This document shows, piece after piece, positions 49,197 through 57,953 of a stretch of DNA of 64,000 nt (the first letter of the stretch is position 1; the number at the start of each line of letters is the position of its first letter). Source of the DNA: Fibrobacter succinogenes (GTDB lineage: Bacteria; Fibrobacterota; Fibrobacteria; Fibrobacterales; Fibrobacteraceae); contig CACWPM010000009.1 of assembly GCA_902762795.1 (NCBI GenBank), positions 62,001 through 126,000 on the forward strand, read 5' to 3'. The translations under genes and the position numbers were made by a program. The notes beneath the pieces were generated by a model. It had not been told where the DNA came from, did no database searches, and worked only from the letters and a program-made list of their open reading frames with translations.

Positions 49197-49563
49197 GTGG
49201 TAATAAATTTCATTCCCTCAATTTTAAAATGAAACCTATTTTATATTACTTTGTTATAGCCAACTTGATTGGATGTCTCTCTTGTCGGAAGTGTCCACTA
49301 TAATCACTAATGGCTAGTACTAGAATATGAGTAGAGATAGGAATGGGTATGCAAAAAGGAACGGGTATGTCAGAAATTTGGAACTTGAACCGAGCGTTAT
49401 GATTCCCATCACGAAAATGAACATGTCGGCCAAGACAATGGTTTGTAAAAAAATGCCCGCACGAGGCGGACATCTTGCAATTGCGCAAAGGAAAGTAGTA
49501 CAGTGTGCGTGACAATTTTTTGTAGCAGTTCCTGTCTACTTCCGACTTCCTATTTTCTACAGC
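49197..49563. other. Gene-free interval with a possible 24-residue leader-like frame and a heptad tract
   Basis: A short frame at 49229-49303 encodes a hydrophobic MKPILYYFVIANLIGCLSC start, like a truncated lipoprotein signal, and stops soon after; I regard it as a remnant. From about 49530 to 49566 there is a 7-bp-period tract (CTACTTC, CGACTTC, CTATTTT, CTACAGC, CTACTCC) that ends at the stop of the radical SAM gene. Nothing else is recognised. Confidence 0.5.
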
Positions 49564-51069
49564 CTACTCCTTAATCGTCGGAGCCTGTCTTGCGACTGGC
49601 GCAAGTTCACCATGCTTTCTGAACAAGTGCTTCACGAGCGTGCCGAATCCACGGAGGACGCGGTAACGTTCGCGTGGGTTCTTGATAGCCATGATGCCTT
49701 GATGGAATATGTAGCTCGGGCGCAGGTAAAATTCACGGCGGGCCTTGTCGCAGAAATCGACAAGTGCCTGGCTGGTGAGTTCACCGCGCTGGATCGTGGT
49801 GCGGTGGAAACCGTCTTTGTCGAGCCACTGGCTATAGTCCTTGGACTTGAGCGCTCCGCTTTCGAGAGCTTCCTTGTAGGCTTCGGTACCGGGGTATGCC
49901 ATGATGGGGTAGAACTGCGCCGTGTTCGGATTCAGCTTCTTGGCGTAGTCGAGCGTCATGCGGAGCGTTTCCGGCGTGTCGCCCGGGTTACCGACCATGA
50001 AGCAGCCGTGAACGAGGAGTCCTGCCTTGCGGGCGTTCTTCGTAAATTCAATCGCCTTGTCCGTGTTCTTCACGCCCTTGTGGATCTTTTCGAGAACCTC
50101 GGGGCTTGCACTTTCGAAGCCCACGCACATTTCGCGGCCACCGGCCTTCTTCATGAGCTTGAGCAAGTCGAGCGGCACATCGGCGCGGGCGTTGCAGCTC
50201 CACGTAATCTTGAGACCGCGTTCGAGAATCAAGTTGCAAATTTGGCGCACGTGTTCGTGACTTGCTGTAAACGTATCGTCTTCGAAGAACACTTCGCCTA
50301 AATCTTCGAAGTTTTCCTTGATGTACTGCAGTTCGTCGACAACGTCCTTTGGATCGCGGCGGCGGAACTTGTGGCCGTTGAGCGTCTGCGGAATCACGCA
50401 GTAGCTGCAGTGGTTCGGGCAACCGCGGCCACTGAGAATCACGATAAGCGGGTTCAGGTTCGCGCCGTAAAAATACTTCTTGTAGCAGCTGTAAAGGTGC
50501 TTGCGATAGACCTTGGAAACCCACGGGATTTCGTTCAGGTTTTCGATCTTCGGGCCTTCGGGCTGGAAGTCCACCTTGCCTTCGGCTGTGCGGTAGGCTA
50601 GCCCCGCGAACTGACCAACGGGAGCTCCATCGCCACGCAATGCGCGGACGAGGTTCCGGCAAGTGTAATCGGCTTCGCCAATCACCACAAAGTCCAGCGA
50701 CGGTTCCATTTCCATGGACTCGAGCGGCTCGGCTGTAGCGTGCGTGCCCATGATGGCGACCTTCACGTTCGGCAATTCTTGCTTGATCGCGTGGACCACT
50801 TTCAGGTCGTTCAAAATACTCGGGGTGCTCGTGCTGCAAATGACAAGCTCCGGGCCGAACTTCTTGATGCCTTCGAGCGTCTGCGCGAGGTCGAGTTCCA
50901 TGGCGGGGCTGTCGATCAGCTGGATTTCGTTGCCGTCGGCTTCACAAACGCCGGCAGCATAACTCAAAAACATGGGCCAGTAAAGTGTACTGGACTTCGT
51001 AACACACGGGGAGCGGGATTCCCGACTGAACATCGGGTGGAAGGGGGGATTTAAAAAAGTAACATGCAT
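49564..51069 (-). CDS. B12-binding domain radical SAM protein
   Basis: 501 residues from the ATG at 51069 (MHVTFLNPPFHPMFSRESRSP); an upstream in-frame ATG at 51087 adds six residues. A Rossmann-like B12-binding domain (about 20-150, LDLAQTLEGIKKFGPELVICSTSTPS, VKVAIMGTHATAEP) precedes the radical SAM core with the cluster motif GRGCPNHCSYC (about 215), FFEDDTFTASH and GFESASPEVLEKIHKG. Such enzymes methylate or rearrange lipids, peptides or cofactors. The substrate is unknown. The stop codon is part of a TAG-heptad tract. Confidence 0.9.
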   Translation of the reverse strand: MHVTFLNPPFHPMFSRESRSPCVTKSSTLYWPMFLSYAAGVCEADGNEIQLIDSPAMELDLAQTLEGIKKFGPELVICSTSTPSILNDLKVVHAIKQELPNVKVAIMGTHATAEPLESMEMEPSLDFVVIGEADYTCRNLVRALRGDGAPVGQFAGLAYRTAEGKVDFQPEGPKIENLNEIPWVSKVYRKHLYSCYKKYFYGANLNPLIVILSGRGCPNHCSYCVIPQTLNGHKFRRRDPKDVVDELQYIKENFEDLGEVFFEDDTFTASHEHVRQICNLILERGLKITWSCNARADVPLDLLKLMKKAGGREMCVGFESASPEVLEKIHKGVKNTDKAIEFTKNARKAGLLVHGCFMVGNPGDTPETLRMTLDYAKKLNPNTAQFYPIMAYPGTEAYKEALESGALKSKDYSQWLDKDGFHRTTIQRGELTSQALVDFCDKARREFYLRPSYIFHQGIMAIKNPRERYRVLRGFGTLVKHLFRKHGELAPVARQAPTIKE

Positions 51070-51118
51070 GACGGACACAAAATACATAATCTAAATGGAA
51101 TATGCTACATTATAAGCG

Positions 51119-51742
51119 ATGAAAAAGCTTTTTTTGATGTTTTTTTCGTGCATGTTGATGGGAAGCGTGACTATTTCGTCTGCTTTGGCTGCACCAGCCG
51201 ATGTTCGTGGGGCGTTGGACACTGTTTGGACGAGGTATGATGACGGTCGCGTGGCTCGGGTTTATACAGTCAAAAAGGGAACCGATGAGCGCGAAGGACT
51301 GGCTCTTTCGTATCACCCCAATGGAACGCTTGCCATTGAAGCTCCATATAGGAATGGTAAATTGGAGGGCGTTTTCCGCTCGTACGATGTGAACGGAAAG
51401 CTGCACGAGACAATTGGCTATATGGACGGCGTTGAAGAAGGTTATAGCATCACTTATTATACGAACGGAAAAAGAAAAAACCGCGAAATGTATCAACGAG
51501 GCGTACTAAACGGTATGTCGGAGGACTGGTACGAAAATGGAAAACTCCGCCGCCAAATTCCGTACGTGGACGGACAAATTCACGGTATAGTGAAAATTTA
51601 TGACGAAATGGGATTTTTGGTCGAAGATATGAATTTTGACAGGGGTCTCCGCAATGGCGCCTACCATCGCTACAGCTTTGGTAAGCTTGTTCTAGATGCG
51701 GAATTCAAAGATAACCGTTGCGTCAAAAATTGCAATTTTTAA
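51119..51742 (+). CDS. Secreted MORN-repeat protein
   Basis: 207 residues with a signal peptide (FLMFFSCMLMGSVTISSALAA). At least five MORN-like repeats (HPNGTLAIEAPYRNGKLEG, YDVNGKLHETIGYMDGVEEG, YTNGKRKNREMYQRGVLNG, YENGKLRRQIPYVDGQIHG, YDEMGFLVEDMNFDRGLRNG) fill about 60-190. The YwqK family of antitoxin-annotated proteins looks like this, but an exported form is not likely to be an antitoxin. It is divergent from the radical SAM gene (50 bp). The stop is followed at once by a heptad tract. Confidence 0.82.
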   Translation: MKKLFLMFFSCMLMGSVTISSALAAPADVRGALDTVWTRYDDGRVARVYTVKKGTDEREGLALSYHPNGTLAIEAPYRNGKLEGVFRSYDVNGKLHETIGYMDGVEEGYSITYYTNGKRKNREMYQRGVLNGMSEDWYENGKLRRQIPYVDGQIHGIVKIYDEMGFLVEDMNFDRGLRNGAYHRYSFGKLVLDAEFKDNRCVKNCNF

Positions 51743-51825
51743 TAGGTTATAGGTAACAAGTTGTAGGTGTGAGGATTATTAACCTACTACCTAACTCCTA
51801 AAACCTAACCCCTAATTACTAATTA
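51743..51825. repeat. Opposed heptad arms between the MORN and DedA genes
   Basis: TAGGTTA, TAGGTAA, CAAGTTG and TAGGTGT (51743-51770) start in the base after one stop codon. CCTACTA and four more CCTANNN units, then ACTAATT, run from 51783 to 51824 and reach into the DedA stop (51823-51825). The whole interval between the convergent genes is repeat. Confidence 0.9.
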
Positions 51826-52575
51826 CTTTTTCTTCGGCTTCACGGCGTTCCATACCATGTAGCCAATGAAGAGCACGCCAAAGCCAAGTAATGCTATGGC
51901 GAGTTCGGAATTGTATTTCTCGATGATGTCCTTTTGACCGTGGGCAAAATAGCCGAGTAGCGCAAGAACGCAGTTCCAGATAGTGGCGCCGAGGAACGTG
52001 TAAAGCGTGAATGGGGCTAGTTTCATCTTGGCAAGGCCTGCCGGAATGGATATCAGCTGGCGGATGACCGTGATGAGGCGACCGACGAATGTCGAAATCG
52101 CACCATGTTCGCGGAAGTAATTTTCAGCTTTTTCGACTTTCTGGACGTCGAGCAGCAAGAAATGTCCAAGACGGCTGTCTGCGAATTTATATATAATCGG
52201 GCGGCCGAGAATTTTTGCGAGATAGTAGTTGATGTAAGCGCCGATCAGTGCACCGAGTGTTGCAAAGAATACGATAAGAGCAATATTGAGTCCCGAACCC
52301 GGTTGCAATGCTTTGTAAGCGGCGGGTGGCACGACTAGTTCTGAAGGAAACGGGATGAACGAGCTTTCGATAGCCATTAAAAGCGTTATCGTTCCGTAGT
52401 TCAAGTTGTCGTTGTACCAGTCGATAATTTGGTTGTAAATCCCTGTCGACTTTGTGGTGTCTGCGGCGCTTGCAACAGCGCTTGCCGTGTCTGCAGAAAG
52501 CGTGTCAGCTGCAAAGGTAAAAGCTGTAAAAAGAAAAGCTAAAGCAATGGTAGTTTTAAGGACTGAATTTTTCAT
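51823..52575 (-). CDS. DedA-family membrane protein with an added signal-like leader
   Basis: 250 residues. The DedA core is clear: LLMAIESSFIPFPSELVVPPAA, ATLGALIGAYINYYLAKILGRPI, FVGRLITVIRQLISIPAGLAKM and FTLYTFLGATIWNCVLALLGYFA. DedA/SNARE-associated proteins move lipid carriers such as undecaprenyl phosphate across the inner membrane. Unusual is the N-terminus: a signal-peptide-like stretch (KTTIALAFLFTAFTFAADTLS) and an Ala/Ser/Asp-rich linker of about 20 residues before the first DedA segment. The start is as listed; no later ATG gives a shorter complete core. Confidence 0.85.
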   Translation of the reverse strand: MKNSVLKTTIALAFLFTAFTFAADTLSADTASAVASAADTTKSTGIYNQIIDWYNDNLNYGTITLLMAIESSFIPFPSELVVPPAAYKALQPGSGLNIALIVFFATLGALIGAYINYYLAKILGRPIIYKFADSRLGHFLLLDVQKVEKAENYFREHGAISTFVGRLITVIRQLISIPAGLAKMKLAPFTLYTFLGATIWNCVLALLGYFAHGQKDIIEKYNSELAIALLGFGVLFIGYMVWNAVKPKKK

Positions 52576-52593
52576 TGGGGCAAATTTAGAAAT

Positions 52594-54285
52594 TTAAAAA
52601 TAGAAGTAGAGGCCAACACCGAGGAGGAGAGCTCCAGTTCCTAGCAAAATTCCACCGGCAATAGCCTTGTTATCGCCTTGATTGACGAGCTTTTTGTTTT
52701 CTTTGACTTTGTTCTGATAATTTTTACCTTTGATTGCTCCAGGAATTTTTAGTTCGGATTTGATATCATCGGCATCGCTATAATCTAGATGGGCAAAGTA
52801 CATAAGCAAAGCCCCGATGAGCATCGTTCCTGCGGAGCCTCCGATGAAAGCCTCGCCAATGGTTTGCATTTTTTTGTCGTGCAGCCACTTGTTCTGTTTT
52901 TCGATTTCGTCGAAGTCCGTCAATTTTTGAAGATCGATGCTTAAGTCAATTTGCGAAATAGGTGCTACGAAAAAATGGAGAAGTGTATCGCGATAGCCAG
53001 CTTTGCGGATGATGAGACTGTCTGTTCCCATGTCATAAGCAGGGATTTTGTTAGGAGTCTTTGCTATAGCCTTGGAATGCTTGGTTATGCTCTTGTTTGC
53101 TTTATAGACGTTTGCGCCTTCGGGGAATGTGAGAATACGGATTTCGGGAGAAACTCGTTTGAGCTTGAGCGAAATGTGGATTGTGTCGCCTGGTAGCGGG
53201 ACAATGTTTGTACTTGCACCCCAAAGGTGCCTTTCGACGTTCCAATAGGCATATACAGTGAATTTGGTTGTATCTGTGGTGATGAACGTGCAAGGCGATT
53301 TGCAAATGGCGTCTTTCTCGGTACGTGAAATCGTTGCGCCTTCCGGATCTGTTTCGATATGGATGTACGACCTGTTCTTTTTTGTCTTGATTGTTTCTTT
53401 CCCTTGAGCATCCAGTAATTGATTCTTTAATTTGTTGTTTGTAATGGCATCGCTGAAAGCCTCTTCTCTAGAAATGTTTACGCTTGCCCTATGTAGCATT
53501 GGAAGCGAATCTTCATAGAATGCGTGAGTCAAGTTCAATGTTAAGCTGTCTGTTTTTATGTTCGACACGATCTCTCCGAAGTAGATAGACCTGTAACCGT
53601 GAGCAGCCAGTTCGTTTTGTATGCAAATGTTGTCGTTACAGTTGGTAATATCGCTTTTGCGGATGATTTGTGGCTTTTCACCAGCTTCCATCAAAAGACG
53701 TGCGGTAAGTCCTGTGAACTGGTCGGCGATGGATTGCTCGACGCCTTCTGCGTTATAGGCTATAAGAATCGTTTTGATGGGTTGTGCCGCAGGCTTGTTG
53801 ATATTCGTGTTGTTTGTTTGTTCTCCTTGTTGTACTTGTGTTGTGTCGGTTTTTGTTGGTGCTGTGTCCGCGGTGGACTCTTTTACGCTTGATGAACTTG
53901 CGACGGAGATGCTTACGCTAGAGGAACTTGGAATGGACGAACTGGATATAGTTGCAGAACTTTCGACAAGTGAACTTGAACTCGGCTCGACTTTTGTATT
54001 TGCTGGTGCTTTGGAACTCGACGAAATTGCAACGGCGTTACTTGGAGCGTTCAGCAAATCGTTGCCTTGTTCGTCCACTATTTTTTTGAATTGTCTTTTG
54101 GCAATCTTGACAATAGTGAATTTGTTTTGAATGTATCCGCCGAGACTTACGGTATCGTTTTCGATGCCCATAAGTTTTGCGCGCTGACGCGTTCCCGACA
54201 GAAGCTCGACATCAACGAAAATTCCTTCTGGATTTGCGAAGACGGTGGTTAAGGCGATTGCGAGTAGTAAGAAAAGTTTTTTCAT
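52594..54285 (-). CDS. Envelope protein with Ser-rich linker and PEGA-like repeats, last gene of the lipoprotein operon
   Basis: 563 residues. A signal peptide (LFLLLAIALTTVFA), a small beta domain (about 20-80) and a long Ser/Thr-rich linker (about 85-160) are followed by a domain of unknown type with a Cys pair (NCNDNICIQNELAAHGY). Two PEGA-like modules come next (SYIHIETDPEGATISR..., EIRILTFPEGANVYKA..., with RKAGYRDTLL). At the C-terminus there are two hydrophobic segments (GSAGTMLIGALLMYFAHL, AGGILLGTGALLLGVGLYFYF). PEGA domains are usually surface or periplasmic. The start is 7 bp from the stop of the upstream gene. Confidence 0.72.
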   Translation of the reverse strand: MKKLFLLLAIALTTVFANPEGIFVDVELLSGTRQRAKLMGIENDTVSLGGYIQNKFTIVKIAKRQFKKIVDEQGNDLLNAPSNAVAISSSSKAPANTKVEPSSSSLVESSATISSSSIPSSSSVSISVASSSSVKESTADTAPTKTDTTQVQQGEQTNNTNINKPAAQPIKTILIAYNAEGVEQSIADQFTGLTARLLMEAGEKPQIIRKSDITNCNDNICIQNELAAHGYRSIYFGEIVSNIKTDSLTLNLTHAFYEDSLPMLHRASVNISREEAFSDAITNNKLKNQLLDAQGKETIKTKKNRSYIHIETDPEGATISRTEKDAICKSPCTFITTDTTKFTVYAYWNVERHLWGASTNIVPLPGDTIHISLKLKRVSPEIRILTFPEGANVYKANKSITKHSKAIAKTPNKIPAYDMGTDSLIIRKAGYRDTLLHFFVAPISQIDLSIDLQKLTDFDEIEKQNKWLHDKKMQTIGEAFIGGSAGTMLIGALLMYFAHLDYSDADDIKSELKIPGAIKGKNYQNKVKENKKLVNQGDNKAIAGGILLGTGALLLGVGLYFYF

Positions 54286-54292
54286 GTTCTAC

Positions 54293-54991
54293 CTAAAATG
54301 AGAGGATGAATCCTACTGTGAGGAACGCTAAACCCGTTGCAAAAAAAATTCCTGAAACTGTTTTTGCTGTCTTTGCGCTGCTTCTGTGGTTCTTGAAATC
54401 TTTCATATGTTCATCGTATTTATCGGTCTTGAAACGTGTATTTTCCATGGACTTTTTGAGGTCTTTTGCTTTGCTGTTGTTGTAAAGCGAGACTATTGCA
54501 GAAACTCCGCTAATGGCAAAGGGTGCGATAGATGCCCATTTCATATAATTTCCGAGATTGCGCCTGCTTCTGTGTTTCAAGAAATCTTGCTTTTTCAAGA
54601 TTTCTTCATCATCGTAACTTTGACGGAGTGCAATGATAATAAACGAAGTGTCGTTTGACGAAAGTGTTATGTTTATCGTTGTATCCGCATAATTAGGATG
54701 AAAAAAAGAAATGGTGACGCTATTCTCGCCATCGTCAACGGGAATAAATGCGGGCGAGACGTAGTCCGGATTTTTGGCGAAATCGGGCTGAATGTTGTTT
54801 GCGTACAAATCTACGGTTGACGGGTTTGTCGAAATTTGCAGATAGCGTTTTTTTGCCTTGGACGGCACGTCTTGCTGCTTGTTTTGCACGGTATTTTTCG
54901 ATGCGCCCTGTAACGAATCTTGTTGAGCAAAGACATTTCCACAAAGCGTAATCAGCATGATAAAGATAATGAATAATCTTTTGTGTAACAT
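54293..54991 (-). CDS. PEGA-like envelope protein, fourth gene of the operon
   Basis: 232 residues with a signal peptide (FIIFIMLITLCGNVFAQ). A PEGA-like module (RYLQISTNPSTVDLYANNIQPD...FFHPNYADTTINI) is followed by charged linkers and two hydrophobic segments (WASIAPFAISGVSAIVSLY, VSGIFFATGLAFLTVGFILSF). The C-terminal layout resembles that of the next gene. The ATG overlaps the upstream stop by one base (TAATG), a mark of coupled translation. Confidence 0.72.
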   Translation of the reverse strand: MLHKRLFIIFIMLITLCGNVFAQQDSLQGASKNTVQNKQQDVPSKAKKRYLQISTNPSTVDLYANNIQPDFAKNPDYVSPAFIPVDDGENSVTISFFHPNYADTTINITLSSNDTSFIIIALRQSYDDEEILKKQDFLKHRSRRNLGNYMKWASIAPFAISGVSAIVSLYNNSKAKDLKKSMENTRFKTDKYDEHMKDFKNHRSSAKTAKTVSGIFFATGLAFLTVGFILSF

Positions 54992-56382
54992 TATTTGTCG
55001 CTCTCCGTTTTTGGGAATGGCCCCGTTATGGAGGCTTTTGAATCGTTTATTTTAATTTTCCAATAAACATCGGGCGTCTTATTACGTGCGTAATCTTCTG
55101 CATTGATGATAAGCTTGCATTCTTTTTTGCAAGTGTTGGGAATAGACAGTGTATAATCTTCGTACTTTGTTTGAAGTGTGTCTGCGTTTATGGTGACGAA
55201 GTTTTTTGAAACGTTGATTCCGGCTCCATTGTCGAGTAAAAAGAATTTTATTGGGGAACTTGTAGAAAATTCCGTTGCAACGGGACTCATATTGGGCTTG
55301 ATATTGTCTTTTAAAAATAACGTGTCAGTTATTGTTTTTGTACTTGGGGGTAAATCGACGATCATGGAATCGCAACCATATTCAGTGCGGATGGTGTCAC
55401 AGATGACAATCTTGATATTGGATTGAGGCTTGAATGTTTTACGGATAACTGAATTGGCTTTAATCCCAGAAACTTTTGAAAGTGTGTCCCCGGCTGCGGA
55501 TATGAATGTTCCCGTTAATCTCGATTGTTCGGGATATTGGTTGAACATGCATGATACCGGGATTTCTATGATGGCATCACCGTTATTTTGCAATTTTGTC
55601 GAGAAACTGAATACATCGCTATAGGTTTGGTTCGATGAGCCTTTCTCGTTTTGAATTTTTGCTCGTACACCCCAGTAAATGGTTGAGGGCTCAATGCTGT
55701 GATTGATTGAATCCCCCTTTTCGTTAACTTCTAGATCTAGCTTGCCAAGTAGATTGACGCTATTTGAACAATCTGTTTCGCCCAAGAGCGATTTCCAAAC
55801 ATTTTTTTTATCATAGCTTGCATATAAGCCACATGTTGCTGTTTCCCAAGGATCTACTCCTGAAATAATCCATGAAAGTTCAATACCGTCTGGATTTTCT
55901 CCGTTGACTTGATTGTATTTGTCTGCCGGGGACTGGAGTGAAATCTTGGTTGGCGTGTTGACATAAATTGTCGCATGTGAAATAAGAGTGTCACCCAGGA
56001 AATCTATGGTTTCTAATGTTATTTTGTGCTTGCCGGTTTTGTTGAAACTGTAATAGACCGAGGCTGAACTGGATTCGTTGTCGTCAATAGTCCACTTGTG
56101 CGTGCTGTAATAGGGAATAGCCTCTTCGCTTGTAGCGTATTTGCCGTTGATTGAATAAACTCCGCAGATTCGAATTTTTTCGTTAATGTTGACGTAAAAT
56201 TTATCTGAAGACTTGTATTGTGATGAGTATGGTTCTCCGTAAAAACCTTCAGGTACGACAAAAATAGATTGCGTTATTTCGGAAATATCTGAAGAATCAA
56301 TTTCCGAATCGGTACAAGACATTTGCAAAAATGAAATTGCAGCAAGGAGTGCTACCGAAGATGGAAAGTATCTGATAATCAT
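54991..56382 (-). CDS. Lipoprotein with PKD/Ig-like domains, third gene of the operon
   Basis: 463 residues. The lipobox is QMSC (Cys about 23). Repeated beta-sandwich signals follow: HKWTIDDNESSSASVYYSFNKTGKHKITLETIDFLGDTL looks like a PKD domain, and WISGVDPWETATCGLYASYDKKN like a fibronectin-type module. The C-terminus has further strands but no membrane anchor. It overlaps both neighbours by one base. Function is unknown. Confidence 0.72.
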   Translation of the reverse strand: MIIRYFPSSVALLAAISFLQMSCTDSEIDSSDISEITQSIFVVPEGFYGEPYSSQYKSSDKFYVNINEKIRICGVYSINGKYATSEEAIPYYSTHKWTIDDNESSSASVYYSFNKTGKHKITLETIDFLGDTLISHATIYVNTPTKISLQSPADKYNQVNGENPDGIELSWIISGVDPWETATCGLYASYDKKNVWKSLLGETDCSNSVNLLGKLDLEVNEKGDSINHSIEPSTIYWGVRAKIQNEKGSSNQTYSDVFSFSTKLQNNGDAIIEIPVSCMFNQYPEQSRLTGTFISAAGDTLSKVSGIKANSVIRKTFKPQSNIKIVICDTIRTEYGCDSMIVDLPPSTKTITDTLFLKDNIKPNMSPVATEFSTSSPIKFFLLDNGAGINVSKNFVTINADTLQTKYEDYTLSIPNTCKKECKLIINAEDYARNKTPDVYWKIKINDSKASITGPFPKTESDK

Positions 56383-57953
56383 TATTCCTCCTCCTTCGTT
56401 TCAGGTTCCTTGACGTAAAGTTTCCAGGTCTTGCTTTGCGAAATTCCGTTCGTATAAAGTACAATGGACTTTATTGTCTGTTCGCTATTGAAACTATTGC
56501 CTTCTAGTTCTGTTACGAAATTGTTCGTGCTATTTGGAGCCACGGAAATAAGGGTCTTGTTTGTACTTGCATTGATGATTTTTAATGAGTCGATCTTAAA
56601 ACCAAAAGGATTTTTTTCGTTAATGAAAATACGGATGGCTTCGTTTTTTGCAATGGTTGTGTCATTGTTTGTGGTAAACCAAATTATACTTGGAGCTATA
56701 TAGAATGATTTTGTTTTGATATTTTGACTTTCGTCTATGGCGGAAATTGTGAGTATTCGGTATGCCCAGCTTTTGTCTGTATCTTTGAGGACTACTGTTA
56801 AAACGCTATCGCGGTAGGTCTTGTCAAAAATATGATCGCTTTCGAGATGAACGCTTGTTTTCTGAGAAGTGATTTTTCCACCACGATCCTTTATAATAAA
56901 TTTTAGAGTGTCTGCAAAATCCAGTGTATCATGACCGTCAAGTGAAATTATTTTTGGTGCAATGGAATCGATTATCTTGAGTTCCTTCAAAATGGTGACG
57001 AAGCCGTCGTTAATTGAAATTTCTTTTTCGATTGTTCCAAAGTCCGGATAATCAGAACTGAGCGATAGTTGGTATTTCCCTTTGGGAATGGCGTCTAGTG
57101 ATATTTCGTTGTTTGAACTTGTTATATCGAATTTGTAATGAAATTGCTTGCTTTCTTCGCTTTTGTCTTGGAGCGTCAATTGAACCGGTACTGTTGACGC
57201 TTTGCCGATATTCATCGTTGCTTGTAATGAACCATCTCCAAGAATTCCTTTGGTGTAGAAGAATGATTCGATTTTTTCGGCAGATGCAAAATTATATTCG
57301 TTATAAGCTTGTACTGTCCAATTGTATTTCTTTAATGGATTTAGTTTGTTGTGGTATGTATAGTGCGGTTCGCTTAAGATAGTGTCAATTGCAATGAATT
57401 TTGATTTGGAATTGGCGAAATCTTGCTCACTTAATGTAAAATGGTAATAATGTCCAAGATTTATCCCTTCTGTCTTGGCATTCCATGTAAAGTATATTGT
57501 TTCGTACGGGTCTATAGCTTGTGTACCTTCGGCCGGGATAAAAGCCGTGTCGTTTAGTACGGGCGTGTCCCCAATCCATACGTCTAGAGAATCGTAGTGC
57601 TCATCGCCAAAATGGTCTTTCAACACAAATGTAAACTTGTGGTGACCTGGAACGGTGATTTGTTTTTTGAAATTGTATTCGGATGAGCAAATCTTGCCAT
57701 CCATGAGCCAATAGTAGTTTTGAACATTTATGATTTTATTTGGAATGATTGTTGTCAAAAAATAGATGGTGTCGCTTACATGGAACGTATCGGCTTTGAC
57801 ATTTGATTCGATATCTGTTATGGATCTGGCAAGTGATGCTTTGACTTTTATATCGGAAGCGTTGGCTTCGTCAAAAATGTGTTCATCGGAATTAAAACAG
57901 GATTGGAGGAAACAGGCCAATGTGGCAATAATGCAAACTTTAAAAAATTTCAT
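56382..57953 (-). CDS. Lipoprotein with PKD/Ig-like domains, second gene of the operon
   Basis: 523 residues. The lipobox is LQSC (Cys about 19). A PKD-like module (YYWLMDGKICSSEYNFKKQITVPGHHKFTFVLKDHFGDEHY) is followed by a fibronectin-like region (YETIYFTWNAKTEGINLGHYYHFTLSEQ, HNKLNPLKKYNWTVQAYNEY). Further beta domains include IPKGKYQLSLSSDYPDFGTIEKEI. It shares the domain order of the other two lipoproteins of the operon, so the three are probably related. The 5' end overlaps the first gene by 4 bp. Confidence 0.72.
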   Translation of the reverse strand: MKFFKVCIIATLACFLQSCFNSDEHIFDEANASDIKVKASLARSITDIESNVKADTFHVSDTIYFLTTIIPNKIINVQNYYWLMDGKICSSEYNFKKQITVPGHHKFTFVLKDHFGDEHYDSLDVWIGDTPVLNDTAFIPAEGTQAIDPYETIYFTWNAKTEGINLGHYYHFTLSEQDFANSKSKFIAIDTILSEPHYTYHNKLNPLKKYNWTVQAYNEYNFASAEKIESFFYTKGILGDGSLQATMNIGKASTVPVQLTLQDKSEESKQFHYKFDITSSNNEISLDAIPKGKYQLSLSSDYPDFGTIEKEISINDGFVTILKELKIIDSIAPKIISLDGHDTLDFADTLKFIIKDRGGKITSQKTSVHLESDHIFDKTYRDSVLTVVLKDTDKSWAYRILTISAIDESQNIKTKSFYIAPSIIWFTTNNDTTIAKNEAIRIFINEKNPFGFKIDSLKIINASTNKTLISVAPNSTNNFVTELEGNSFNSEQTIKSIVLYTNGISQSKTWKLYVKEPETKEEE

